From the NCBI GenBank assembly GCA_013373385.1, contig JABXHX010000020.1:1-64000 (forward strand): a stretch of DNA of 64,000 nt. The letters run 5' to 3'. Below are positions 8,844 through 18,800 of the stretch, one piece after another (position 1 is the stretch's first letter; every line of letters begins with the position of its first letter). A program made the position numbers and the translations under genes. A model generated the notes under the pieces. The model did not search any database and was not told where the DNA came from. It was given only the letters and a program-made list of their open reading frames with translations. Source of the DNA: Flavobacteriaceae bacterium (lineage in GTDB: Bacteria; Bacteroidota; Bacteroidia; Flavobacteriales; Flavobacteriaceae).

Positions 8844-9409
8844 ACGTAATCAGTAATAATTACTATTTGAGTAGCACCAACTTTACCTTCAATATATTTA
8901 GCATTTTCTCTATCTAAAGAAATTCTTCGAACTGCTGTTCCTTGTTTGGCAACCATACTAGAACCTTTAACTTTTAAATCTTTAATCAAAACCACTGAAT
9001 CTCCAGCTTGTAAGATAGTTCCGTTTACATCTCTATGAACTACTTTCTCACTTTCGTCTAAATGCTCACCAGTAGCCTCGGCAAAACGAAGCTCTTCGTC
9101 TTCTAAATACATCATATCTAGTAAATCTTGTGGCCAACCTTCTTTTTTTAAGCGGTGTAACATCCTCCAAGCCAATACTTTTACCGCCCTATATTCGCTC
9201 CACATAGCATCATTTAAACAACGCCAATGATTTACATCTGTTGTTTCAGGGTTTTCAATCTGATTTACACAAGTATCACAAGCTAATACACTTCCATCTA
9301 CTCCACCAGTTGAGACAGGCTTTACTTCATAAACCGATAAATTATTTGTTACTGTACATAATTCGCATTGATTTCCACTTCTAGTCTCTAAATCTTGTAA
9401 TAAACTCAT
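8819..9409 (-). CDS. PhnA-type zinc-ribbon protein
   Basis: This 196-residue protein has an N-terminal zinc-ribbon-like region with CELC near residue 16 and CDTC near 44. The C-terminal PhnA domain (about 125-196) is recognisable by AGDSVVLIKDLKVKGSS, KQGTAVRRISL and KVGATQIVIITDYVKK. Despite the name, PhnA-family proteins are not shown to be general phosphonoacetate hydrolases, and the role of this form is not known. The family is widespread in flavobacteria as a single gene. Its last codons form part of the terminator of the opposite gene. A TAnnTTTG -7 box lies just upstream of the start. Confidence 0.85.
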   Translation of the reverse strand: MSLLQDLETRSGNQCELCTVTNNLSVYEVKPVSTGGVDGSVLACDTCVNQIENPETTDVNHWRCLNDAMWSEYRAVKVLAWRMLHRLKKEGWPQDLLDMMYLEDEELRFAEATGEHLDESEKVVHRDVNGTILQAGDSVVLIKDLKVKGSSMVAKQGTAVRRISLDRENAKYIEGKVGATQIVIITDYVKKMSDKE

Positions 9410-9427
9410 GATATTTTTTTAGTTGCA

Positions 9428-9435
9428 CAAAAGTA
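9428..9435 (-). promoter_or_regulatory. -7 box for the PhnA-type gene
   Basis: The minus strand reads TACTTTTG, an exact match to the Bacteroidota TAnnTTTG element, about 19 bases before the ATG. No clear TTG element was found at the -33 distance, so this is a -7-only call. Confidence 0.5.
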
Positions 9436-9467
9436 CATTTTTAAATTTATCTACTTACTTTTAGCAC

Positions 9468-9974
9468 ATGGAATTAAAATCTAATCGTTTATTACTAGAA
9501 GAATTTACAAAAAATGATGCGTCTTTTTTTTATGAATTAGTTAATGAACCTGATTGGAAACAATATATTGGAGACAGGCAAATACATACCATACATGATG
9601 CAGAAAATTATTTGCTAAACAAAATTATACCAACCTATCAAAAATTAGGATTTGGTTTTTATATTGTTCGTTTAAAAGACAGTAAAACGCCGATAGGCAT
9701 GTGTGGACTGATAAAGCGAGATTGGATGGATTATGTAGATATTGGCTATGCATTTTTAGCACAATTTAGAGGAAAAGGATATGCTATCGAAGCGAGTATT
9801 ACTGTAAAAAAACACGCAAAAACAGTGCTAGGTATTGCCCAACTAGCTGCCATTACCAATGTAAATAATGAGCGTTCTGGGAACTTGTTAAAAAAACTAG
9901 GTTTTGAATATAACAGATTAATTAGCTATCCTGGAGAGGAAAGTAAATGCAAGCTATACCTCGAAGTGATTTAA
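9468..9974 (+). CDS. GNAT family N-acetyltransferase (RimJ/RimL-like)
   Basis: This 168-residue protein has the RimJ/RimL-type acetyltransferase layout: it begins MELKSNRLLLEEFTKNDASFFYELVNEP, has IGMCGLIKR and VDIGYAFLAQFRGKGYA (the acetyl-CoA-binding Arg/Gln-x-x-Gly-x-Gly/Ala loop, here QFRGKGYA), and ends with NERSGNLLKKLGFEY. Such enzymes transfer acetyl groups to protein N-termini or small amines; the substrate is not predictable here. It is divergent from the PhnA gene. Its stop codon abuts the stop of the convergent adenine deaminase gene with no gap (9974/9975), and no terminator hairpin is visible between them. Confidence 0.9.
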   Translation: MELKSNRLLLEEFTKNDASFFYELVNEPDWKQYIGDRQIHTIHDAENYLLNKIIPTYQKLGFGFYIVRLKDSKTPIGMCGLIKRDWMDYVDIGYAFLAQFRGKGYAIEASITVKKHAKTVLGIAQLAAITNVNNERSGNLLKKLGFEYNRLISYPGEESKCKLYLEVI

Positions 9975-11594
9975 TTAAATTTCTAAAGAAGTAAACTGAA
10001 AAGAATCACCATTAAACAATCCTTTGTCACTTAATTTTAAAGACGGAATTACCAATAAGGCCATAAACGATAAACTCATATAGGGTGCTCTTAATTGACT
10101 TCCCATTTCTTTTGCCATTTTGTCTAACACTGCATAAGCATTTCCTACTTCTACTCCACTTTTATCAGACATAATACCAGCTACAGGAAGAGGCACCACT
10201 TTTTCTTCTGTATTAGAAACAGCGCACACTCCTCCTCTATTTTCAATCAATAGGTTCACCGCTTTACAAATGACTTCATCAGAGACTCCAACAGCAATAA
10301 TATTATGAGAATCGTGCCCAACTGAACTAGCTATAGCACCTTCTTTTAATCCAAAATTTTTAATAAATGCGATTGATGGCACTACATTTTTATAGCGATT
10401 AACCACCGTCATTTTCAACACATCATTTTGAATGTCTGAAACCAAATTTCCTTTTTCAATTAATGAGTTTTCTTCAATTTCATTAGTAACCAATTCTCCA
10501 TCCAGCGCTTCAATTACTCGTATTTTTTCTGCTGAAGATTGGTATGCAAAATCTTCAACTTTTTTAAAGTCAGTATTAAAATTATTCAATACTTCAAAAT
10601 CAACTGATTTGATAAACGATTTACCATTTTCAGCAACTAAAACCCCATTAATATAGGTTTGTAGTACATTAAATTTTTCGAGATCTTCAATAATAATAAA
10701 GTCTGCATCATCTCCTTCTTTTAACAATCCTACATCTAACTTATAATGGTTTACTGGATTTACACAAGCTACTTGCAATACCTTAAATACATCCATTCCT
10801 TTAGCAATGGCTCTTTCACACAATTGATTGATATGACCGACTAATAAATCATCTGGATGTTTATCATCTGAACAAAACATCATGTTTTCGAAATGCTCAG
10901 GAAGTAAATCAATCAATGCTTCAAAATTCTTCGCTGCACTTCCTTCACGGATAATAACCTTCATTCCTTTCTGAAGTTTCTCTAAGCCTTCATCATAAGT
11001 AAAACATTCATGATCAGTAGAAATTCCTGCCGAAATATATTTAGTAATAGCATCTCCTCTTAATCCAGGTGCATGACCATCAATTGGTTTATTATTATCT
11101 TTTGCATGTTGTATTTTTTTCAAAACCTCTTCGTCATCAAACAGCACACCAGGGTAATTCATCATTTCTGCTAAATACTTAATATCTGGATTAGACATCA
11201 TTAGTTTAATATCATCAGAATCAATAACAGCACCAGCACTTTCAAAAGATGTTGCAGGAACACAAGAAGGAGCTCCAAAATTAAATTTCAACGGAACTTT
11301 CTTTCCGTTTTCTATCATAAAATCAACACCTTCCACACCCAATACATTGGCAATTTCATGTGGGTCAGAAACTGTTGCTATTGTACCATGTAATACCGCC
11401 AATTTCGCAAACTCAGAAGGTACCAACATTGAGCTTTCTATATGAATATGAGCGTCTACAAAACCAGGTAGAATGTAATTTTCTACAGAATGATTAGATT
11501 CCTTAACTGAAGAAATCTTTCCATTTTCAATAGTTATTTCTCCTTTAAAGACTCTTCTGTTTTGTATGTCAACTATATTTCCTTGTACAATCAT
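9975..11594 (-). CDS. ade: Adenine deaminase
   Basis: This cytosolic amidohydrolase converts adenine to hypoxanthine and ammonia in purine salvage. With the ATG at 11594 the protein has 539 residues and starts [20 protein letters not shown], as is usual for Ade. The motifs match bacterial adenine deaminases: [10 protein letters not shown] (metal His pair), [47 protein letters not shown] and, in the C-terminal domain, GHDSHNI. An upstream in-frame start at 11702 was rejected because the added 36 residues are Cys/Leu-rich without family similarity and because a TAAATTTG promoter box lies between the two starts. It is transcribed towards the GNAT gene and divergently from the catabolic island. 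Confidence 0.95.
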   Translation of the reverse strand: MIVQGNIVDIQNRRVFKGEITIENGKISSVKESNHSVENYILPGFVDAHIHIESSMLVPSEFAKLAVLHGTIATVSDPHEIANVLGVEGVDFMIENGKKVPLKFNFGAPSCVPATSFESAGAVIDSDDIKLMMSNPDIKYLAEMMNYPGVLFDDEEVLKKIQHAKDNNKPIDGHAPGLRGDAITKYISAGISTDHECFTYDEGLEKLQKGMKVIIREGSAAKNFEALIDLLPEHFENMMFCSDDKHPDDLLVGHINQLCERAIAKGMDVFKVLQVACVNPVNHYKLDVGLLKEGDDADFIIIEDLEKFNVLQTYINGVLVAENGKSFIKSVDFEVLNNFNTDFKKVEDFAYQSSAEKIRVIEALDGELVTNEIEENSLIEKGNLVSDIQNDVLKMTVVNRYKNVVPSIAFIKNFGLKEGAIASSVGHDSHNIIAVGVSDEVICKAVNLLIENRGGVCAVSNTEEKVVPLPVAGIMSDKSGVEVGNAYAVLDKMAKEMGSQLRAPYMSLSFMALLVIPSLKLSDKGLFNGDSFQFTSLEI

Positions 11595-11615
11595 TCTGTG
11601 TTCATTTATTTCACA

Positions 11616-11623
11616 CAAATTTA
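11616..11623 (-). promoter_or_regulatory. -7 box for adenine deaminase
   Basis: The minus strand reads TAAATTTG (TAnnTTTG consensus) about 22 bases before the ATG at 11594. Its position inside the longer reading frame supports the downstream start. No convincing -33 TTG was found at the expected distance. Confidence 0.5.
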
Positions 11624-11741
11624 CAAAGAAATACAGCAAAACTATACGTACACTATCTAATTTACATTTTAAAACACATTTAGGTAAAGAGAAGTAAACC
11701 AATCAAAATGATAGTATTTTAACCAAGTATTCGCATATGTT

Positions 11742-11761
11742 ATGCTAATACAAGTTAGCAT
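11742..11761. promoter_or_regulatory. Inverted repeat upstream of the island's first plus-strand gene (candidate operator)
   Basis: A perfect dyad ATGCTAA-N6-TTAGCAT ends 35 bases before the start of the cyclodeaminase-family gene, within the 200-base gap that separates it from the divergent adenine deaminase gene. The half-site TTAGCAT recurs at 34496-34502, touching the -7 box of the island's AraC-type regulator gene. It is a candidate binding site for that regulator; this is inference. Confidence 0.45.
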
Positions 11762-11796
11762 GCTATTATATCAAGCCTTTTACTTATTTTTAGCCT

Positions 11797-12756
11797 ATGG
11801 ATAACATCAAGCAAATTAGCTCTGAATTCATTGAAGAAAACACTCATTTTAAAGAGTTAATTTCTGAAATAAAAAATCATTTTTCTTCTGATGAAGTTAT
11901 TGTACCTATGCGTCATCATCATGACTTCCCTAACCCTAAAGTTCAAGCAGATTCAACTTTATTACTAATGCCTGCTTGGAATCCAAGTAAGAATGCTGGA
12001 GTAAAAATTGTAACTGTTAGCCCAGAAAATAGACAATTTGATATGCCTTCAATTCAAGGGACTTACATTTATTTTGATGCAATTAAAGGATCAATCAAAG
12101 CAATTTTAGAAGCTAAAAGCTTAACAGTAAAGAGAACTGCTGCAGCATCTGCATTAGCATCTTCTTTTTTATCTAAAAGTGATGCTAATTCTTTATTAAT
12201 GATTGGAACTGGAGCACTTTCTATCAATCTAATAAAAGCACACGCTAGTGTTAGACCTATAAAAAATGTATTTATCTGGGGACGAAACTTTGACAAAGCA
12301 AAAGAGATTAAAAATCAATTACAGCATGAAGACTTTTCTACTACTGCCATAAAATCTATTGAAGATAAAATTAGCCAAGTAGATATTGTTTCTTGTGCAA
12401 CTTTATCTAAAACTCCATTAGTTCTTGGTAACTATTTAAAAGAAGGTCAGCATATTGATTTAGTTGGAGCTTATAAAAAAGACATGCGAGAAGCAGATGA
12501 TGAAACTATTTCTAAAGCATCTGTGTTTATTGATACATTTCAAGGCGGATTAAATGAAAGTGGAGATATTGTTATTCCATTGAAAAACGGAACCCTAAAA
12601 GAAGAAGAAATAAAAGCAGATTTATTTCAGTTATGTGCAAATCAAAAAACAGGTAGACAATCAGCAAAAGAAATTACAGTATTTAAATCTGTGGGTCATG
12701 CTTTAGAAGATTTGGCTGCTGCTAACTATTATTACAATAAATTTACAGATGAGTAG
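11797..12756 (+). CDS. Ornithine cyclodeaminase/mu-crystallin family; probable delta1-pyrroline-2-carboxylate reductase
   Basis: This 319-residue protein belongs to the ornithine cyclodeaminase family: the N-terminal substrate domain has MRHHHDFPNPK and NAGVKIVTV, and the Rossmann fold begins LLMIGTGALSINLIKAHASV with WGRNFDKAKEI. Members with this context reduce delta1-pyrroline-2-carboxylate to L-proline with NAD(P)H. The next gene, overlapping by 8 bases, is a Cys/Thr-type proline racemase-superfamily dehydratase that would make exactly that substrate from trans-3-hydroxy-L-proline. This pairing is the main reason for the specific call; ornithine cyclodeaminase activity is the alternative. 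It is the first gene of a plus-strand run to 26308 with no terminator seen. Confidence 0.85.
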   Translation: MDNIKQISSEFIEENTHFKELISEIKNHFSSDEVIVPMRHHHDFPNPKVQADSTLLLMPAWNPSKNAGVKIVTVSPENRQFDMPSIQGTYIYFDAIKGSIKAILEAKSLTVKRTAAASALASSFLSKSDANSLLMIGTGALSINLIKAHASVRPIKNVFIWGRNFDKAKEIKNQLQHEDFSTTAIKSIEDKISQVDIVSCATLSKTPLVLGNYLKEGQHIDLVGAYKKDMREADDETISKASVFIDTFQGGLNESGDIVIPLKNGTLKEEEIKADLFQLCANQKTGRQSAKEITVFKSVGHALEDLAAANYYYNKFTDE

Positions 12757-13816
12757 AACCTATCAAAATATACTTTCAAAAACCAAATTTTCACCAAACA
12801 AAGATTGGTTGCAAATCAAAACTATAGATATGCACACTGGTGGAGAACCTCTACGAGTTATTGTTGATGGATTTCCTGAATTAAAAGGGAGTTCAGTCTT
12901 AGACTACAGAAGGTATTGTAAAGAAAATTATGATTATTTACGTACTGCTTTGATGTTTGAACCACGTGGGCATGCAGATATGTATGGTTGTATTTTATTA
13001 CCTCCAAATGATGAAGATGGTAATTTCGGAATTATTTTTTTACATAACGAAGGATATTCTACCATGTGTGGACATGCAATTATTGCCATTTCTACACTCG
13101 CTATTGAAATGAACTGGATTGATGTACAAGAGGGAGACAATATACTAAAAATTGATGCTCCATGTGGAAGAATTACTTCTTATGCTAATGTAAAGAATGG
13201 AAAAGTAACAGGAGTCCGTTTTCATTGTGTACCTAGTTTTGTAGTTGGATTAGATCGAACAGTAGAAGTTGAAGGAGTTGGAACTGTTACTTATGATTTA
13301 GCTTATGGTGGTGCTTTTTATGCTTATGTAGATATGGATAAAAATAATTTTGATTTTGACTTGACACCAAATTCATACAGAGCATTAATCAATAAGGGAA
13401 TGGATATTAAACATGCAGTTATGAAAGCCGACAAAGAAATTCTACATCCATTTGAAAACGATTTAAGTTTTTTATACGGAACTATTTTTATTGACAACAA
13501 CAAACAAGCTTCTGGAAATGACAGTAGAAATGTGTGTATTTTTGCTGAAGGAGAAGTTGATCGTTGTCCTACTGGATCTGGAGTTTCTGGAAGAATGGCC
13601 ATTCATAAAGCAAGAAAAGAAATTGATTATGGAGAAAAGATGACTATTGAAAGTATTACTGACTCTGTTTTTATAGGCTCAATTGTTTCTGAAGAAGATT
13701 ATGGTCCATTTACAGCAGTAATTCCACAAGTAGAAGGTACTGCATATATTACAGGAATGCAAACATTTCTAATTGACCCAAATGACCCAATGAAAAACGG
13801 ATTTATACTACGATGA
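12749..13816 (+). CDS. trans-3-hydroxy-L-proline dehydratase (proline racemase superfamily)
   Basis: This 355-residue member of the proline racemase superfamily carries the fold signatures IDMHTGGEPLRVI and FEPRGHADMYG. The first catalytic Cys is present (Cys107 in STMCGHA), but the second catalytic position is Thr275 in DRCPTGSGVS instead of Cys. A Cys/Thr pair is the known hallmark of trans-3-hydroxy-L-proline dehydratases, including the human enzyme, which dehydrate trans-3-hydroxyproline to delta1-pyrroline-2-carboxylate; Cys/Cys members are racemases or epimerases. The upstream overlapping gene encodes the matching reductase. trans-3-Hydroxyproline occurs mainly in collagens. A Cys/Cys paralogue lies at 28854-29864. 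A short dyad (CACACT-A-AGTGTG) follows the stop codon without a T run. Confidence 0.92.
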   Translation: MSRTYQNILSKTKFSPNKDWLQIKTIDMHTGGEPLRVIVDGFPELKGSSVLDYRRYCKENYDYLRTALMFEPRGHADMYGCILLPPNDEDGNFGIIFLHNEGYSTMCGHAIIAISTLAIEMNWIDVQEGDNILKIDAPCGRITSYANVKNGKVTGVRFHCVPSFVVGLDRTVEVEGVGTVTYDLAYGGAFYAYVDMDKNNFDFDLTPNSYRALINKGMDIKHAVMKADKEILHPFENDLSFLYGTIFIDNNKQASGNDSRNVCIFAEGEVDRCPTGSGVSGRMAIHKARKEIDYGEKMTIESITDSVFIGSIVSEEDYGPFTAVIPQVEGTAYITGMQTFLIDPNDPMKNGFILR

Positions 13817-13829
13817 CACACTAAGTGTG
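13817..13829. repeat. Short perfect dyad after the dehydratase gene
   Basis: CACACT-A-AGTGTG lies directly after the stop codon and 20 bases before the TTG start of the next gene. There is no following T run, so it is not a convincing terminator. It could be a weak RNA hairpin or a protein site. Confidence 0.35.
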
Positions 13830-13849
13830 ATTAATTAAAAACATACAAA

Positions 13850-15820
13850 TTGAAAAAAATTATTTATTTATTCGCTATTAGTATTCTTTTGGGTTGTTCA
13901 AATGAAAAAGAACAGCAATCCTATTTAAAATTTAGTGAAGACGTTTTAAATTATCAGATTACTCCAACTAAAAAATTTGACAAAAATGGATTAATGTTCT
14001 CTGATCAAGGAGCTTGGTTTGCATATAGTATTCCAAACTCAACCAATATTACTGGGTTTACCGGACCTTTTTTAATGACACAACAAAACGGAGTTTGGTC
14101 TAGTGCAGCGTTAACTAATTTGGTAATTGATAAGAATAATTGGAAATCTCATACAAGTAAAAGTTATAACAGTCATTTAGAGCAAAGCTATACCTCTGAA
14201 AAGCTAGAGCTTCATCAAAAATTAGTTTTTTTATCTGGACACACTAGCCTAATAAAGACAACAATAAAGAATATTGGAACAACTAAAATTCCAATTACCT
14301 ATCAAATAAAAAACAATCCATTACTGGCCGACGTGCTGACATTTTCAGCAACAAACAACCAACTAACTATTCTATCAACTAAAACCAATGCCGTCGGCCA
14401 TATTGTTTTTCCAGAAGCTACAAAAATTATTGCTAGCGATAGTATTTATACTACTATTAAAAATAGAGTTTTTCTTGAACCAAACGAGACCAAAGAATTT
14501 ACGATTTCTCAAACTTTTATTTTCCCTGAGTATTCTTGGGATACTGAAAAAAACAATATTAAAGACAACTCATTTAATACTGTTTTAAATAATAGAAAGA
14601 ATGAAAAAAACTTACAATTAAAGTCAATAATAGAAAATAGAAAATCGAATTTCTTAGATGACAACTACGCTGTAGTATTGGCAAAAGCTCAACTAACATT
14701 GCAAAACAATTGGCGTATTCCTGCTGGAGAAATCAAGCACGAAGGTTTATTTCCAAGTTATCATTATAAATGGTTTAATGGCTTTTGGTCTTGGGATTCT
14801 TGGAAACACTCAGTTGGCTTATCGTATTACAATACAGATTTAGCTAAAAAGCAAATCAAATTAATGTTTGAATTTCAAAACCCAGATGGGTTTGTTCCCG
14901 ACTGTGTGTATAGAGACACAACCATTGAAAATCATAATTATAGAGATACTAAACCACCTTTATCAGCTTGGGCTGTAGCAAAGATTTACGAAAAGGATAA
15001 TGATATTGAATTTGTAAAATACATGTATCCAAAATTAAAACTATATCATCAGTTTTGGTATGCAAAAAGAGATCACGATCAAGATGGATTATGTGAATAT
15101 GGTTCTACAGATGGAAGCTTAGTAGCTGCAAAATGGGAAAGTGGAATGGATAATGCTATTCGTTTTGACAATTCTAAAATTGTAAAAAATGGGAAAAACG
15201 CCTATTCTATAGATCAAGAATCTGTCGATTTAAACGCTTATTTATATGCAGAAAAAAAATATTTAGCTCAATTAGCTACTGCATTAAATAATGAAAATGA
15301 CGCTACTAAATTTACTCAAGAAGCAGCAATTTTAAAAACTAAAATTCAAACTCAATTCTACGACGCAAATGATGGATGGTTTTACGATACAAATTTAGAT
15401 GGAACTCAATTTATTAAAGGAGAAGGAAGTGAAGGGTGGACAGCACTTTGGGCAAAAGCAGCAACACAAGAGCAAGCTGAAGCTGTAAGAAAAAGAATGT
15501 TAAATCCTAAAAAGTTTTTTACCAAAGTTCCATTTCAAACTATGAGTGCAGACCATGAAAAATTCAATCCATTAAAAGGGTATTGGCGTGGACCAAATTG
15601 GCTAGATCAGGCGTATTTTGGTGTTAAAAGTTTACGCAATTATGGTTTTAATGAAGATGCAGATAAAGCTACCATGCAAATATTAAAAGGTGGTGAAGGT
15701 ATTTTAGGTAAAGGAAAATCAATTAGAGAAAATTATCACCCACTAACAGGTAAAGGATTAAATGCGCAGAATTTTAGTTGGAGCGCTGCTCATATTATCA
15801 TGTTATTACAAAAAGAATAA
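13850..15820 (+). CDS. GH63-like (alpha/alpha)6-barrel glycoside hydrolase, lipoprotein
   Basis: This 656-residue protein starts at TTG: the reading MKKIIYLFAISILLGCSNEK is a good lipoprotein signal (lipobox Cys at 16) and there is no nearer ATG. After a beta-sandwich N-terminal half, the catalytic barrel contains HEGLFPSYHYKWFNGFWSWD with Asp316, then FQNPDGFVPDCV, RGPNWLDQAYFG, and RENYHPLTG with Glu627 followed by NFSWSAAHI. Asp316 and Glu627 occupy the positions of the catalytic acid and base of GH63 enzymes such as YgjK. GH63 and related families are inverting alpha-glucosidases; processing glucosidase I removes alpha-1,2-linked glucose. GH37/GH15-like specificity cannot be excluded. It lies between the hydroxyproline dehydratase and the kinase/phospho-lyase fusion, which suggests a role in removing glucose from glycosylated hydroxylysine; this is inference. 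Confidence 0.82.
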   Translation: MKKIIYLFAISILLGCSNEKEQQSYLKFSEDVLNYQITPTKKFDKNGLMFSDQGAWFAYSIPNSTNITGFTGPFLMTQQNGVWSSAALTNLVIDKNNWKSHTSKSYNSHLEQSYTSEKLELHQKLVFLSGHTSLIKTTIKNIGTTKIPITYQIKNNPLLADVLTFSATNNQLTILSTKTNAVGHIVFPEATKIIASDSIYTTIKNRVFLEPNETKEFTISQTFIFPEYSWDTEKNNIKDNSFNTVLNNRKNEKNLQLKSIIENRKSNFLDDNYAVVLAKAQLTLQNNWRIPAGEIKHEGLFPSYHYKWFNGFWSWDSWKHSVGLSYYNTDLAKKQIKLMFEFQNPDGFVPDCVYRDTTIENHNYRDTKPPLSAWAVAKIYEKDNDIEFVKYMYPKLKLYHQFWYAKRDHDQDGLCEYGSTDGSLVAAKWESGMDNAIRFDNSKIVKNGKNAYSIDQESVDLNAYLYAEKKYLAQLATALNNENDATKFTQEAAILKTKIQTQFYDANDGWFYDTNLDGTQFIKGEGSEGWTALWAKAATQEQAEAVRKRMLNPKKFFTKVPFQTMSADHEKFNPLKGYWRGPNWLDQAYFGVKSLRNYGFNEDADKATMQILKGGEGILGKGKSIRENYHPLTGKGLNAQNFSWSAAHIIMLLQKE

Positions 15821-15822
15821 AT

Positions 15823-15863
15823 GTCAGTTCGAGTGATTCCGAAAACGGAATTATATCGAGAAC
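15823..15863 (-). repeat. Palindromic repeat, copy A
   Basis: This 41-nt copy has the family ends GTCAGTTCGAGTGA and TATCGAGAAC around a hairpin ATTCCG-AAAA-CGGAAT. It lies between the stop of the glycoside hydrolase gene and the ATG at 15875. Translated in frame it gives an artefactual N-terminal extension of the next protein. It matches copies at 31636, 35376 and 37759 at its ends but has a different hairpin core. Confidence 0.75.
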
Positions 15864-15874
15864 AATTCAAAATA

Positions 15875-18800
15875 ATGGATTATAATCAAATAAAAATATC
15901 AACTCAACAAGCTGAAGAAATTCTCTTCAGACTATATCATATAAAAGGAACTGCATCAGAGTTGCCAGGAGAAATAGACTTTAATTTTAGAATTAAAACC
16001 AGTAATTCTGAAGGGTATATTTTAAAAATCTCTCGTCCAAACGAAAATGAAAACTACTTAGATTTTCAACAAAAATTACTACAATATGTAGAAGCTAACG
16101 GGCAAAATATTATCGCTCCTAAAGTTATTAAAGATGTTAAAGACCTAGCAATTTCAACAATTACAGATGAGTTTGGAAATGACAGAAAAGTTCGGTTATT
16201 AACTTGGATTTCAGGAAGAGTGTGGAGTTCTGTAAACCCACAATTAGATAGTTTACGTTTTAGCTTAGGAGAACAATGCGGATTACTAACAAAAGCTTTA
16301 CAAGGGTTTGAACACCAAGAAGCAAAGAGAGCATTTGAATGGGACGTTGCGCAATCTTTATGGACTAAAAACCATATTCATTTATTTTCTGGAGATGAAA
16401 AAGAGATGATAACTTATTTCCAAAAACTATTTGAGTCAAACAAATCAACTTATGATTTACTAAGAAAATCAGTAGTTCACAATGATGCAAATGACAACAA
16501 TGTTATTGTATCTGAAGAATTGATAAACCCAACTGTAAAAGCAGCCATTGATTATGGAGATGCTGTATACACACAAATTATTAATGATGTTGCCATTGCT
16601 TGTTACACAACAATTAACCACCCAAATCCATTAGAAGCAGCTCTTCCTATTGTAAAAGGGTATCATAGTTCATTTCCTTTAACAGAAAAAGAATTGTCGC
16701 ATTTATACAATGCAATTGCGATGCGATTAGTCATTTCTGTAACTAAATCAGCAATGAATAAAATTGCAGAGCCAGACAATGAATATTTATTAATTAGTGA
16801 AAAACCTTCTTGGAATATTTTGAGGAAATGGCGAACTATTCATCCAGATTTTGCTGAATATTCTTTTAGAGAAGTATGTGGTTATAATGCTCATCCAAAT
16901 GAAGAACAATTTAACAATTGGGTATCTGACAACACCTTTTCTTTAGTTGACTTATTTCCTACGATTCACAAAAACGAAACGCATCATATAGACATGAGCG
17001 TTTCTAGTGATTGGATTGGTCATCAAGAAGATTTCAATAATTTGGATGTATTGCAATTTAAAATAGAGCAACTGCAAAAAGAAGTTCCATCAAAAATAAT
17101 TGCTGGCGGTTATTTAGAGCCTAGAGCACTATATACTTCTACGGCTTATGATACTGTAGGAAACTCTGGTAAAGAAAGTAGAAGTATTCATTTAGGAATA
17201 GATTATTGGCTGCCAGAATATACACCAGTTCATGCAATCCTAGAAGGTGAAGTTGTAATTGCTATAAATGATGAAGGAGATAAAGAATATGGTGGTTTAG
17301 TCGTATTAAAACATACAATAAATGATTTTAACTTCTACACATTATATGGACACAACACTATAGAAAGTGCAACGAAACACAACGTTGGAGACACCATTTT
17401 AAAAGGAGAAAAAATTGTTGAATTAGCCAATTATCCCGAAAATGGAAATTGGGCTCCTCACCTACACTTTCAAATACTATTGTCTTTATTTGATTATAAA
17501 ATCGATTTTCCTGGAGTTGCATACTTGAGTCAAATTGATGTTTGGAAAAGTGTGTGTCCTGACCCTAATTTGTTGTTCAAATCAGAAGGCCTTCTAAATA
17601 AAAATGAAGTTTCTAATGAAGATATTATTAACTACAGAAAACAACACCTAGGCAAAAGTTTAAGTCTGCAATACAAAACACCCATAAAAATGGTACGCGG
17701 AGCAGGCCAATATTTAATGGATCAGTTTGGAAATAAATATTTAGATACTGTTAATAATGTAGCGCATGTAGGTCATGAAAATTATAACGTGGTAAAAGCA
17801 GGTCAAAGACAAATGGCTTTAATCAATACCAATTCTAGGTATTTACATGAGAACATAAATGCCTTAGCTAAAGAATTGATAGAAACTTTACCTCAAGAAT
17901 TAAATGTGTTGCATTTTGTAAATTCTGGTAGTGAAGCTAATGAATTGGCCATTCGAATGGTTAAAGCAGTTACAGATTCAAAAGATATCATCGCTAGTGA
18001 GGTTGGCTATCATGGAAACGCCAATATGTGTATCGATATTTCATCCTATAAATTTGATGGAAAAGGCGGGAATGGTGCTCCAGAACACACACAAATATTC
18101 CCATTACCCGATGCTTTCAGAGGAAAATACAGAGGAGAAAATACCGCAAACAAATATGCTAAAGAAGTTCAAAAATGCATTCATAACATTCAAGGAAAAG
18201 GAAGAAATGTTGGCGGATTTATCATTGAACCAATCATTAGTTGTGGTGGACAAATTGAATTACCAGATGGATTCTTAGCAGAAGCATATAAGTTGGTTAG
18301 GCAAGCAGGCGGAATTTGTATTTCTGATGAAGTACAAGTTGGTTGTGGACGAATGGGGAAAACATTTTGGGGATTTCAATTACATGATGTAGTTCCTGAT
18401 ATTGTAACTATCGGAAAGCCTTTAGGAAATGGTCACCCTGTTGCTGCCGTTGCATGTACACAAGAAGTAGCAGATAAATTTGCAAATGGAATGGAGTATT
18501 TTAATACGTTTGGCGGAAATCCGGTATCGTGTGCCATTGCTACAGAAGTTTTACGAACAGTGAAAAGAGATAAATTGCAAGAAAATGCTTTATCGGTTGG
18601 AGAGTTTTTAAAATCAGAATTACAACAGCTTTCTAAAAAGTTTCCAATTATAGGAGATGTTAGGGGACAAGGGTTATTTTTAGGAATTGAATTGGTAGAT
18701 AGAGATTTAAATCCGCTAGCTGCTCAAACAGATTATTTGGCAAACAGAATGAAAGATCATGGAATATTAATGAGTACTGATGGACCAGATTACAACGTAT

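Noticed and set aside
17931..18278. 115-codon plus-strand frame inside the kinase/lyase gene
   Set aside because: It is a shifted frame within the clearly conserved phospho-lyase domain and has no family features.
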